A stretch of 64,000 nt of DNA from Moritella sp. PE36. Lineage in GTDB: Bacteria; Pseudomonadota; Gammaproteobacteria; Enterobacterales; Moritellaceae. Shown here in pieces: positions 27,372-36,223 of this stretch (the stretch's first letter is position 1; each line of letters starts with the position of its first letter). The stretch is taken from assembly GCF_000170855.1 (NCBI RefSeq), contig NZ_ABCQ01000008.1, forward strand, positions 62,001-126,000, written 5' to 3'. The translations under genes and the position numbers were made by a program. Under the pieces are notes generated by a model. The model was not told where the DNA came from. It saw nothing but the letters and a program-made list of their open reading frames with translations, and ran no database searches.

Positions 27372-29183
27372 TTACTTGGTACGTTCATCCCACCAGAATT
27401 CAATCTCATAACCATATTTTGGTGCGAGTACCGGTTTTTCAATGTAGTTCTGATGAGCAACTAACTGGAAGTTACGTGCCCACAATGGCAAATAGTAATA
27501 ATTCCATTTTAATACCCGGTCTAGTGCGCGTCCATACGTTTGCGTATCCACATAACTATCTGATTGAACAAGTCCTTCTACTAGGCTATCAACAACCGGA
27601 TCTTTAATACCGCTGATGTTATAACTTGAAGCAACACTCGCAAATTCAGATTTAAGTGATGAACGCAATTCTGTATTCGGTGGAATACGCACCTTATATT
27701 GCGTTGGGGTCATATCAAACTGACGTTGCATTAATAACTTATAATATTCAGTACCTGTTTTAACCGTTATGTTTGAGCGAATACCTAATTTTTTCAGCGT
27801 TTGAATATAAGCGCCGATTGCAGGCTTCATGGCTGGCGATGATAATAGGAAGTTAATGGCCATTACCTCCCCCGTCACACTGTGGGTCAATTCATTATTT
27901 TTAACTTTCCAACCAGCCTCTTTTAATAAAGCCTGTGCTGTTAATAGATTCTTACGGTTACGACCCGAGCCATCTGTGCTCGGTAATGTAAATTCACTTG
28001 ATAATACCTGAGCTGGTAATTGCGCAGAGAATGGCGTTAGTACTGCTTTTTCCTGCGCTGTTGGTAATCCATCTGCAGCCAAGAAACTATTATTAAATAA
28101 GCTTGTTGCTCGAGTATATTGATTATTAAATGCTTTTTTATTTAACCATTCAAAATCAAATGCTGTGACTAAAGCTTCTCGCGTTCTGCGATCACCGAAT
28201 TTAGCTTGTCTTAGATTAAAGACCATCGCCGTAACAAAAGAAGGGGCATCGTAATTAATCTTATCTTTAACAACTGTTCCCGAGCTAAATACGTCACCTT
28301 GATATAACTTGTTCCAGCGTAATAAATTCGTTTCAGCAATATAATTTACATCATTGGTTTTAAGCGCTTGCACTGCTGCGGTACGATCACGGAAATACTC
28401 AACCTTAATACTCTCAAAATTATATTTACCTTTATTCACGGGTAAATCTCGTCCCCAATAATCATCTCTTAATTGATAAACAATCCGACGACCAGGATCG
28501 ACCGAGATGACTTTATAAGGACCAGAACCAATCGGTAAATCAAGCGATGGCTGAGTAAAGTCTTTTTGTTGCCAGATATGCTTTGGCAATACCGGTAAAT
28601 TGCCCGAATTTAAGATTTGTAAGCGACTACCATCACGACCAAAATTAATTTTCACCGTTAAAGGATCAATAACGTCAACCGACTTAACCATCTTAAAACG
28701 TGATTTAATATTACTTAAACCACTTTGACGATACAGCTCTAATGAGTACGCCACATCTTCAGCGGTAACAGGATAACCATCACTAAACTTTGCTTCTTTT
28801 CTTAAATAATAAATAACCGAAGAATAATCATCAGCAATCGTCATCTTTTCAGCTAACCAACCATAACGCGTTTTAATTTCGTCTTTATCGTGACCACGGA
28901 CAGTTAACCGATCGTAAAGCCAGAATAAGCCCCTTGGTTTTTTACCTAAATCGATAAATTGGTGCAAAGAATCAAAACTGCCCATTTCCGCCATGACCAA
29001 CTCGCCTTGTTTAGGCGCATTTGGATTCGCGTAATCAAAGTGGTTAAAGTCCTCGGTATACTTTGGTTCACCATACAAGCTGATACCATGACTGGTATGC
29101 TCGGCTAACACAGGGTGACTAAATGTTGCGATTGAAACTAACGCCCCCCCTAATAATCCTCGAATAAATTGCGGTACATCCAT
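27372..29183 (-). CDS. yejA: Periplasmic substrate-binding protein YejA
   Basis: 603 residues, same length as E. coli YejA. Signal peptide to about residue 27 (HPVLAEH), then GISLYGEPKYTEDFNHFDYA and NPNAPKQGELVMAEMGSFDS, hallmarks of YejA in the SBP_bac_5 family. Binds peptides or peptide-like molecules for the YejBEF permease. The start codon overlaps the stop of the exporter gene (TAATG). Linkage with a Fur box and a TonB receptor suggests the bound cargo here is an iron chelate or peptide siderophore, by inference. Confidence 0.92.
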   Translation of the reverse strand: MDVPQFIRGLLGGALVSIATFSHPVLAEHTSHGISLYGEPKYTEDFNHFDYANPNAPKQGELVMAEMGSFDSLHQFIDLGKKPRGLFWLYDRLTVRGHDKDEIKTRYGWLAEKMTIADDYSSVIYYLRKEAKFSDGYPVTAEDVAYSLELYRQSGLSNIKSRFKMVKSVDVIDPLTVKINFGRDGSRLQILNSGNLPVLPKHIWQQKDFTQPSLDLPIGSGPYKVISVDPGRRIVYQLRDDYWGRDLPVNKGKYNFESIKVEYFRDRTAAVQALKTNDVNYIAETNLLRWNKLYQGDVFSSGTVVKDKINYDAPSFVTAMVFNLRQAKFGDRRTREALVTAFDFEWLNKKAFNNQYTRATSLFNNSFLAADGLPTAQEKAVLTPFSAQLPAQVLSSEFTLPSTDGSGRNRKNLLTAQALLKEAGWKVKNNELTHSVTGEVMAINFLLSSPAMKPAIGAYIQTLKKLGIRSNITVKTGTEYYKLLMQRQFDMTPTQYKVRIPPNTELRSSLKSEFASVASSYNISGIKDPVVDSLVEGLVQSDSYVDTQTYGRALDRVLKWNYYYLPLWARNFQLVAHQNYIEKPVLAPKYGYEIEFWWDERTK

Positions 29184-30835
29184 TAGCTAGCTTGCTCCAT
29201 AGTTAGTTTATTCACATCATTTTTAACGAGGGATAGTTGCCCTGCATCAATACGGTATAATTTATCTGCAAGGTGGAAATAATGATCGTCATGCGTAATA
29301 GCTATCACCGTTTTACCGCGCGCCTTAAGCTCTGGCAGTAATTCGGTATAAAAAATGCGTCGGAAAGTAGGATCCTGATCGGCGGCCCATTCATCAAGTA
29401 CAATAATGCTGCGATCTTCAAGGTACGCTAATAATAATGCCAAACGCTTGCGTTGCCCTTGAGATAACTCAGTTGTACTAAGACGACCATCAGCAACGTC
29501 CACTTTATTATTTAAACCAAGTTTCGTTAAGTAGTGTTCAACCAGTTCTGGATCTGGCTTAACCCCATTTTCATTAATTATATTTTTAAATAAATAAAAA
29601 TCGGCAAACACCACTGAAAAATGATTACGATACCAATCCATATTATGTTCATTAATAACAGTGTCAGAAAACAGTATTGTTCCGCGGTGCGCATTGTACA
29701 AACCAGTTAGCAAGCGTGCACAAGTTGACTTACCACAACCATTGCCACCAACCCAAAAAACTAACTCACCTTGATTAATGGTTAAATTAATAGGCCCAAC
29801 AGAAAAGCCAGATTCACCATCTTCACTCGGGTAGTCATATTCAATTTGATTTAGTTGAAGTGTTTTCCAGGAAGTATGAAGTGCAGGAAGTAAAGCCTGT
29901 TCATTTTTATCTTCTGCTAATTCTAGCGATGATACTTTGGCATAAGCGATAGAACCAATGATCAGAGCAGGCAATGAACCCACAAGTCCCGCTAAAGGAG
30001 AACGTAAAAACAAGATTGCCAATGCATATCCAGTCACTTGTTCAGATGTGCCAATCTGCAATTGGGTATGCATAAGTAAAACGACCGCGATCAAGAGCAA
30101 TACAGATGTGTTTATCCAACTACCGTTAAGGACTGTAAGCCGGTCAGCTTTGGTATCTAAGATTCGAGTTTGCTCTGCAGCAATTTGTAGTTGGGAATGA
30201 TAAAAAGACGTACGGCGTTCTTGACTTAATTTCAGCTCGTTACGACCTCGCAGCATGGCATCATAACTGTCAAACAACACGTCATCATTTTCTCGCACTC
30301 GTTTTTTATAATCACGAGAAGCAGTCATCAACCGGCGGCCAAAAATAATAGACACGGTACTCATCACAATCGTCGCAATAAAAAATGTTGCAGACAACCA
30401 AAACAAATAACCGTAAGTAAATAGCACAATCGAAGCACCAAAAACAACAAAAGGTAGACTATTAAATGCTTGACTGATAGCCGCTATGTCTTTAGTTAAA
30501 GTCGCCAGAATAGTTGGTTGTCCTAACTGATCAATACGTTCAACAGAGGTATTCATTAATCTGCGGCTGATACTCAACCTCAGCTCGTACACAACTCGGT
30601 GTCCTAATGCGGTGATCAGCGACTGCGAAACATAACTCAATCCAAATAACGCCAGGATCAAAGCAAAAAATAATACAATCGGAAAGCTGCTATCTGAACT
30701 GAGCTGACTGATCGCTTTATTGATAAATGCAATGACCGAGACACCTGCGACAGCACTTAACGCACTTAGGCACATTGCAAAAAAAAACTTTGCAGAATCA
30801 TCTTTTAGAAGAGATAAAATCAATTTAATTTTCAT
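29183..30835 (-). CDS. Cyclic peptide/siderophore ABC exporter (PvdE/SyrD/YojI type)
   Basis: 550 residues: six membrane helices in about 1-300 and an ATPase domain with Walker A GGNGCGKST, signature LSQGQRKRLALLLAYL and the extended Walker B IIVLDEWAADQDPTFRRIFY, the DEWAADQDP string being diagnostic of PvdE/SyrD/YojI exporters of cyclic peptides and peptide siderophores. ATG 30835 is the first ATG and fits the family N-terminus; an upstream TTG at 30892 adds an unrelated leader. First gene of a six-gene overlapping operon with a Fur box about 90 bases upstream. Confidence 0.9.
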   Translation of the reverse strand: MKIKLILSLLKDDSAKFFFAMCLSALSAVAGVSVIAFINKAISQLSSDSSFPIVLFFALILALFGLSYVSQSLITALGHRVVYELRLSISRRLMNTSVERIDQLGQPTILATLTKDIAAISQAFNSLPFVVFGASIVLFTYGYLFWLSATFFIATIVMSTVSIIFGRRLMTASRDYKKRVRENDDVLFDSYDAMLRGRNELKLSQERRTSFYHSQLQIAAEQTRILDTKADRLTVLNGSWINTSVLLLIAVVLLMHTQLQIGTSEQVTGYALAILFLRSPLAGLVGSLPALIIGSIAYAKVSSLELAEDKNEQALLPALHTSWKTLQLNQIEYDYPSEDGESGFSVGPINLTINQGELVFWVGGNGCGKSTCARLLTGLYNAHRGTILFSDTVINEHNMDWYRNHFSVVFADFYLFKNIINENGVKPDPELVEHYLTKLGLNNKVDVADGRLSTTELSQGQRKRLALLLAYLEDRSIIVLDEWAADQDPTFRRIFYTELLPELKARGKTVIAITHDDHYFHLADKLYRIDAGQLSLVKNDVNKLTMEQAS

Positions 30836-30921
30836 TATTGAATAACACAACTTACCCCTGCCACAGATATCGGTAATTCTATGGAAGTTCAATACTTTAT
30901 AAGAATATAAAATATATTAAC

Positions 30922-30940
30922 ATTAATCATTCTCATTTGC
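30922..30940 (-). promoter_or_regulatory. Fur box upstream of exporter-yej operon
   Basis: Read leftward, GCAAATGAGAATGATTAAT matches 13 of 19 consensus Fur positions, with the common AATGAGAATGATT core. It sits 87 bases before the exporter start. Confidence 0.7.
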
Positions 30941-31074
30941 ATATTCATTTGCATTTAAAAAACAAACTTATTTAGCTTAATTAATAGTAAGGAAAGTAGT
31001 CGCTCAACTTCGGTTGGCCCACGCTGTAACTGACATTCGATAATCTATATCGTTTCCTGTTGAAATCCACCAAA

Positions 31075-31121
31075 CAGCTTCACTAGCGAATGCCTGCGAT
31101 TCATTGGTCGAAGAAAGAATC
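31075..31121 (+). pseudogene. Tiny relic of a third phospholipase A1 gene copy
   Basis: 47 bases match the signal-peptide/mature junction of the two pldA copies (CAGCTTCACT, GCGAATGCC, GCGATTCA, TGGTCGAA blocks in the same order) with one inserted base and about four substitutions. The frame is broken. It lies between the exporter promoter and the beta-propeller gene terminator. Confidence 0.65.
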
Positions 31122-31128
31122 AAAAATA

Positions 31129-31159
31129 AAGGCGAGGAAATTTAATATTGCCTCGCCTT
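31129..31159 (-). terminator. Terminator of the beta-propeller lipoprotein gene
   Basis: AAGGCGAGG (31129-31137) pairs with CCTCGCCTT (31151-31159), loop 13 bases, with an A-rich stretch on the low-coordinate side giving a U-rich tail for the leftward transcript. Confidence 0.75.
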
Positions 31160-31210
31160 CATTGTTTCTAAGGATTATGAAAATCAATCATTATTCCCTA
31201 GCTAGTTTTA

Positions 31211-32497
31211 TTAGTTAACCTTACGGATAAAGATATCAGTGCTGCCGTTATCATCGTTCGATATCATGTTGCTGGCTTGAGATTGAAACACTACGTAGCG
31301 GCCATCGGCACTGATAGCAGGTCGATAACTATGCTCGTTAGCCTGACCGCCGTAACTACTAACACTGACCAGATCAGTAATACCTACGTAGCGATGGTGG
31401 ATAAAAACATCAGAAAAATCATTATCATCGTGAGATATAAAAGTGCTAGCTAGAGATTGGAATACCACATAGTTGCCGTCACCACTAATACTAGAAATAC
31501 TGCTATCATCGTCTCCCTGACTGCCATCCATAGCAATACTAACCAGCGCTGTCAGGCCAGTCTTGCGATCATGAACAAAAACATCTTTAGCCGCATTAGT
31601 ATCTTCAGGTACTAGGTTATTAGCACTAGAGTCAAAAGCCACATAACGACCATCAGCACTGATGGCTGGAAACAAACTATCAGAGTTACCCTGACTACCG
31701 TCACTGGCGATACTGACTAGTTCGGTGGTACGGCTGTTACGATCGTGGACAAAAATATCTGCTTTCATATTGGTGTCGTTCAATATCAGATGACTGGTAT
31801 CGGCAGCAAAAGTCACATAACGACCATCAGCACTGATGGCTGGATGATAACCGTCCCCCTGACTGCCACTACTAGAAACGCTGATCCGCTCGGTGATGCC
31901 TCGGTCGCGGTCGTGGACAAAAACATCTGCTTTCATATTAGTGTCGTTCAGTACCAAGTTGTCGGAAAGTGAGGTAAAAGCCACGTAGCGGCCGTCAGCA
32001 CTTATAGCGACTTGATCGCTATCAAAATTACCTTGGCTGCCATCACTATCGATGCTTACCAACTCGGTGCTGCCAGTGACACGATCGTGGACAAAAACAT
32101 CTTTTTCATTGTTGGTATCATCATCGACTAGATTGCTGGCGTCAGCAATAAAAGCTACATAGCGACCGTCAGCACTGATACTAGGTTTATAGCTGCCCGC
32201 ATCCGCCTGGCTGCCATCACTGGCGATACTCACTCGCTCAGTAATACCGCTGTTACGATCATAGACAAAGATATCTGCAGTCTCGTTAGTGTCATCTGAC
32301 ACCAAATTGTTAGAAAGTGAAGTAAAAGCCACATAACGACTGTTCGCACTGATCGTGGGCTCAAAGCTGTCGGCGTTGCCTTTACCGCCGTTAATCGCAT
32401 CAATTATGTTTTCAGAACTACACGCCGATAAAAAAGCGGAACATAACCCAAACAACAGCATCCTCCAAGCAACAATTCGTAAGGTAGATATTTTCAT
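31211..32497 (-). CDS. Lipoprotein with seven TolB/WD40-like propeller repeats
   Basis: 428 residues. Signal peptide with lipobox LSAC (C26, serine at +2, so outer-membrane sorting is expected). From about residue 45 there are six full repeats and a seventh without its last strand, each about 57 residues: ISADGRYVAF, then NLV..DTN, DVFVHDR, G-T-LVSI and DGSQG. This pattern resembles PD40/WD40-like beta-propeller repeats; the seventh blade may close with the N-terminal stretch. No catalytic residues are evident. Probably a surface or periplasmic scaffold or binding protein. Family recognition is clear, specific function is not. Confidence 0.75.
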   Translation of the reverse strand: MKISTLRIVAWRMLLFGLCSAFLSACSSENIIDAINGGKGNADSFEPTISANSRYVAFTSLSNNLVSDDTNETADIFVYDRNSGITERVSIASDGSQADAGSYKPSISADGRYVAFIADASNLVDDDTNNEKDVFVHDRVTGSTELVSIDSDGSQGNFDSDQVAISADGRYVAFTSLSDNLVLNDTNMKADVFVHDRDRGITERISVSSSGSQGDGYHPAISADGRYVTFAADTSHLILNDTNMKADIFVHDRNSRTTELVSIASDGSQGNSDSLFPAISADGRYVAFDSSANNLVPEDTNAAKDVFVHDRKTGLTALVSIAMDGSQGDDDSSISSISGDGNYVVFQSLASTFISHDDNDFSDVFIHHRYVGITDLVSVSSYGGQANEHSYRPAISADGRYVVFQSQASNMISNDDNGSTDIFIRKVN

Positions 32498-32602
32498 TAT
32501 CTCCCCCTTTTATGATAAGGCTTAGATTTTGAGTATAGGAAAAATAGCGACCCAGTCAATGTTGCTCTGAGTATCTAAAACCGCAGTGCAGATAAACCGC
32601 TA

Positions 32603-33321
32603 AGTTAACATTTGTCTAACATCTGTATTCGTATTATGGTAGAGGTAATACTCAAATATTAAAGCTAAGTAACAAGATTATTACTATGGCAACTCAAATG
32701 ACGAAAACAATAATGGCCGTTTCTCTGCATTGGCTCATACCACTTATCTTCGCGATCAGCTTCACTGCGAATGCCGGCGATTCACTGGTCGAAAAGAGAA
32801 TTCACGATGAACGTACTACTTCCGATCAGCCATTTGTTCTGACACCACATAACGTCAACTATATTTTGGCCAGCTACAATAACTCGCCTAATATTGAACC
32901 CTTCCGTGAGGAGGCTGAACTGCGTGGATATGAACCCTCGCTAGATAACTTTGAGATTAAATTTCAGGTCAGTGTTAAATTTCCTATCATGTACAATGTG
33001 TTCGGTGATAATGGTCATCTATTTATGGCATATACCAATCAGTCCTATTGGCAGATAAATAATACCGACGCTTCGTCTCCCTTCCGTGAAACCAACCACG
33101 AGCCAGAAGTGTTCATGATGTTTAATAACGACTGGCAAATTGCTGGTCTCACTAACTCTTTATTGTGGGTCGGATTTGTCCACCAGTCCAACGGTAGTTA
33201 TTCAGAACGCTCTCGAGGTTGGAACCGGGTCTATGGCGTAGCAGTTTTCGATAAAGGGCCTTTCGCACTAAGAGGAAAAGTCTGGTGGCGCATTCCGGAA
33301 GACGAAAAAGAGTTTGAAGAT
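32603..33321 (+). repeat. 0.72 kb direct repeat, copy A (5' part of pldA plus leader)
   Basis: Matches 35505-36223 at a constant offset of 2902 bases with few substitutions. It covers about 83 bases upstream of the pldA start and the first 212 codons. The break at 33321/33322 is abrupt. Confidence 0.9.
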
Positions 33322-33330
33322 ACACAATAG
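32686..33330 (+). pseudogene. pldA: Phospholipase A1, truncated copy
   Basis: 214 codons. Residues 1-212 are nearly identical to the full gene at 35588, including signal peptide, H166, S168 and N180 of the active site. At 33321 homology ends, two foreign codons follow and TAG closes the frame, removing about 92 residues that form the last barrel strands and would be needed for outer-membrane assembly. The lost end was replaced by the 3' part of an oppositely oriented membrane-protein gene. Probably non-functional, though the leader and promoter region are intact. Confidence 0.88.
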
Positions 33331-34165
33331 CAGCACTCACCGCTACACCGATGAATACCCATTCCAAGGTGAACTGGCTAACACTCAAGATACGATCAAC
33401 ATAGGACTCAATACTTGAGTAATACAGGTAAAATACAAAAGTTACGCCACTCTCCGTCAATATTAGTAACGCTAAAATAGTCTGTAGCATCAATTTTTTC
33501 AGTCCAGAATAATGGTTCAAATAAATCAAATAACAAACAAAGAATGAGGCGATCACAGGCTCAATAAAAGTCAGTGAGGCAATCACGTCGACCTGCCATG
33601 GGTACGGCACCTCTAGAACACCAGCTGAATCTGGGGACGTCAAATATGGCATCAGCGGCTGAGTTATATCCTGAAACGCAGGCTGAATAAAGAACAAAGA
33701 CAGAACTGTAAAAATGATAACGACTAGAATAGCTATTACTTTATTGTTTAACATTAATGTTCGACTAATCACGTTAATGACGCCAGTTGTCACTAAGGTA
33801 AGTAGCAGTTCAGGTAAATAGTTAGAAACCCATAAATACAGAAACTGTTTATCGACGGTGTAACCCGCTGTTAACGGCAAACGTATGAATAGCTCTTGTA
33901 AAGCAGCCATCATAATAAAGAGTACAGCCCACTGACCGATGAAACTTAACGACGTTCTCCATTCTTTAATTCTTTCACTCAACCATAATATGCCCATATT
34001 TTGTAATATAAAAAGTGACAGCGGTACCCAGATTGGTTGATCGAACCACTGAGGGTAACGAACACCAGCATTAGTCATTTGAATGTGAATACCAACTGCA
34101 AGAGTCGCTACAATCAATAAATACAATCCGAGTAAAACTCGGGCTTTAATAGGTAAAAAAATCAT
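33152..34165 (-). CDS. Polytopic membrane protein, 3' end replaced by antisense pldA sequence
   Basis: 337 codons. Residues 1 to about 281 form seven to nine hydrophobic segments (for example VLLGLYLLIVATLAVGIHI and VIAILVVIIFTVLSLFFI) with no family I recognise. From 33321 downward the frame reads the reverse strand of pldA copy A, adding about 56 residues (LQTLFRLPECATR onward) that also appear antisense to the intact pldA copy, so they are not native. The gene has thus lost its own C-terminus in the same event that truncated pldA. Start ATG 34165 follows AGGG. Whether the chimera is stable is unknown. Confidence 0.65.
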   Translation of the reverse strand: MIFLPIKARVLLGLYLLIVATLAVGIHIQMTNAGVRYPQWFDQPIWVPLSLFILQNMGILWLSERIKEWRTSLSFIGQWAVLFIMMAALQELFIRLPLTAGYTVDKQFLYLWVSNYLPELLLTLVTTGVINVISRTLMLNNKVIAILVVIIFTVLSLFFIQPAFQDITQPLMPYLTSPDSAGVLEVPYPWQVDVIASLTFIEPVIASFFVCYLIYLNHYSGLKKLMLQTILALLILTESGVTFVFYLYYSSIESYVDRILSVSQFTLEWVFIGVAVSAAIVYLQTLFRLPECATRLFLLVRKALYRKLLRHRPGSNLESVLNNYRWTGGQIRPTIKS

Positions 34166-34187
34166 CGAAACCCTAGATTTAAGATAT

Positions 34188-34209
34188 AAAAAAAGCCGTA
34201 AAACGGCTT
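34188..34209 (-). terminator. Terminator after the XRE regulator gene
   Basis: AAGCCGT (34193-34199) pairs with ACGGCTT (34203-34209), loop AAA, and the A-run 34188-34194 gives a U-tract on the leftward strand. It separates the XRE/DUF2975 pair from the following membrane gene. Confidence 0.75.
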
Positions 34210-34237
34210 ATTATAAAGACCATACTAAGCTGTGATA

Positions 34238-34462
34238 TTAACTATCGTTATCATCACTATTAACTTCAAATTCTAGAATATCGCCAGGCTGGCATTCTAG
34301 TACTTCACAAAGCTTGTCGAGTGTTGATAACCGGACCGCTTTCGCTTTGCCGTTTTTTAATATCGAGAGGTTTGCCTCTGTGATGCCAACAGCTTCAGCC
34401 AAGCTTTTTAAGCGCATTTTTCGCTTAGCCATCATTACATCTAAATTAATACAAATAGTCAT
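34238..34462 (-). CDS. Small XRE-type (HTH_26) regulator
   Basis: 74 residues. Compact Cro/CI-like helix-turn-helix: MTICINLDVMMAKRKMRLKS, LAEAVGITEANLSILKNGKA, LCEVLECQPGDILEF. This YozG-like group is habitually encoded next to DUF2975 membrane proteins, as here (nine bases downstream of one). ATG 34462 follows AGGAG. Likely regulates its own operon; signal unknown. Confidence 0.88.
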   Translation of the reverse strand: MTICINLDVMMAKRKMRLKSLAEAVGITEANLSILKNGKAKAVRLSTLDKLCEVLECQPGDILEFEVNSDDNDS

Positions 34463-34471
34463 CTCGGCTCC

Positions 34472-35020
34472 TTAAATTGTATGGCTGTTTTCATCAGCAA
34501 GAAAATAACCTTCTTTCATCACCCATGAAATAATCAAGATAATAAAGCCAAGCACTAGTGTTAGAAAATCCACGCCTACAAATCCAATTGCCAGCATGCG
34601 ATCACCCGGAGCGTTATTAAACGACAAGATAACCGACATCAATGCACCGTAAACCACAGAAGCACCAACCCAATAGAATAAGCTGTAACCTAATTTCTGG
34701 TAGCTCATCACATTATCGAGTGAGAAAATTTCGTTACGCTCGTAACTGCGGAATAAATTAATCAGCACCTTTAGCGCATACATAATGATGCTGCATAAAA
34801 ATAAGCTGACGATGGTGGCTAATATTCGCGTTGTTAACGTCAATGGTAATCGTGTGTAACTGTCGATGTTATGACTGACCTGAATAACGCCGAATGATGT
34901 AAGAAAATCATATGACGTTTCAACCGTTAGCCAGTAATAACATACTGCGATTGGAGTTAGCACAAATAGACTTTGAAAAAATATACGTGCACGACGGCTT
35001 TGCTTTTGAATCTTGGACAT
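34472..35020 (-). CDS. DUF2975 family membrane protein
   Basis: 182 residues, four membrane helices (first near 15-32, later LATIVSLFLCSIIMYALKVL and LGFIILIISWVMKEG). The pattern LFRSYERNEIFSLDNV between helices two and three and the short polar C-terminus are typical of DUF2975. Function of the family is unknown; it forms a two-gene unit with the small XRE regulator and may control its activity by membrane sequestration, which is conjecture. Confidence 0.78.
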   Translation of the reverse strand: MSKIQKQSRRARIFFQSLFVLTPIAVCYYWLTVETSYDFLTSFGVIQVSHNIDSYTRLPLTLTTRILATIVSLFLCSIIMYALKVLINLFRSYERNEIFSLDNVMSYQKLGYSLFYWVGASVVYGALMSVILSFNNAPGDRMLAIGFVGVDFLTLVLGFIILIISWVMKEGYFLADENSHTI

Positions 35021-35251
35021 AATTAGTAACCCTGTTGAGTAGATGACTGGATACTAAGCCAGAAATAAGTATATATCAATAATTAATTATCGATTAACGA
35101 TAATTAATTATCAAATAACAACCTGTAAACGTATTTACAAATCATTCTTTATGGCCTGTTTGTATGATGTACAAGTATTGGCGTAATAACCTCGTATTTT
35201 TCACGTTCGTTATATTAATGAGTGCGCTATTAAGTAGCATTATCAACGTCA

Positions 35252-35500
35252 AAAAATGAGTTAAAACAAGCTCAGCTTAGAAACAGTATCCTACTCTCGG
35301 TTTCACATGATTTACGCACGTAATTAGCGACGATCATAGGCACGCTAACGACCCTAAAAGAGTACATAGAAAAACTCAGCGAAGGCGAAAAAATAGAGTT
35401 GTTAGAGGATATGGGGGGGACATACGCATCGCAGTGATACTCATTATCTGCGAATTTTAGTGAGTCAGCTTAATAAAGAGAGACCAATTACAGATCAGCC
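35252..35500 (+). pseudogene. Decayed remnant of a kdpD/kdpE two-component system
   Basis: Frame 35252-35320 reads LKQAQLRNSILLSVSHDLRT, the phosphoacceptor H-box of a KdpD-type kinase. An in-frame TAA sits where proline is expected, then LATIIGTLTTLKEYIEKLSE and GEKIELLED continue the KdpD-like sequence to about 35411. A frame change follows, and 35429-35500 reads THYLRILVSQLNKERP, resembling the end of the KdpE winged-helix domain. About 350 codons of kinase and regulator are missing between the pieces. The remnant ends where pldA repeat copy B begins (35505). The rest of 35021-35587 shows only a doubtful 30-codon frame at 35167. Confidence 0.65.
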
Positions 35501-35504
35501 AGCC

Positions 35505-36223
35505 AGTTAACATTTGTTTAACATCTGAATTCATATTATGGTAGCGGTAATACTCAAATATTAAAGCTAAGTATCAAGATTACCTCTATGGCAACTCAAA
35601 TGACAAAAACAATAATGGCCGTTTCTCTGCATTGGTTCATATCACTGATCTTCGCGATCAGCTTCACTGCGAATGCCAGCGATTCACTGGTCGAAAAGAG
35701 AATTCACGATGAACGTACTACTTCCGATCAGCCATTTGTTCTGACACCACATAACGTCAACTATATTTTGGCCACCTACAATGACTCGCCTAATATTGAA
35801 CCCTTTCGTGAGGAGGCTGAACTGCGTGGATATGAACCCTCGCTAGATAACTTTGAGATTAAATTTCAGGTCAGTGTTAAATTTCCTATCATGTACAATG
35901 TGTTCGGTGATAATGGTCATCTATTTATGGCATATACCAATCAGTCCTATTGGCAGATAAATAATACCGACGCTTCGTCTCCCTTCCGTGAAACCAACCA
36001 CGAACCAGAAGTGTTCATGATGTTTAATAACGACTGGAAAATTGCTGGTCTCACTAACTCTTTATTGGGGGTCGGATTTGTCCACCAGTCCAACGGTAGT
36101 TATTCAGAACGGTCTCGAAGTTGGAACCGGATCTATGGCATCGCAGTCTTAGATAAAGGGTCTTTCGCGCTAAGAGGAAAGATTTGGTGGCGCATTCCGG
36201 AAGACGAAAAAGAGTTTGAAGAT
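35505..36223 (+). repeat. 0.72 kb direct repeat, copy B (5' part of pldA plus leader)
   Basis: Partner of 32603-33321. Includes the same upstream leader (TTAACATTTG to AAGCTAAGTA) and first 212 codons of pldA. Left boundary coincides with the end of the kdpE-like relic. Confidence 0.9.

Noticed and set aside
35167-35259. 30-codon frame with one hydrophobic segment (MYKYWRNNLVFFTFVILMSA)
   Set aside because: No ribosome-binding site and it overlaps the decayed kdpD-like region in another frame; not supported as a gene.
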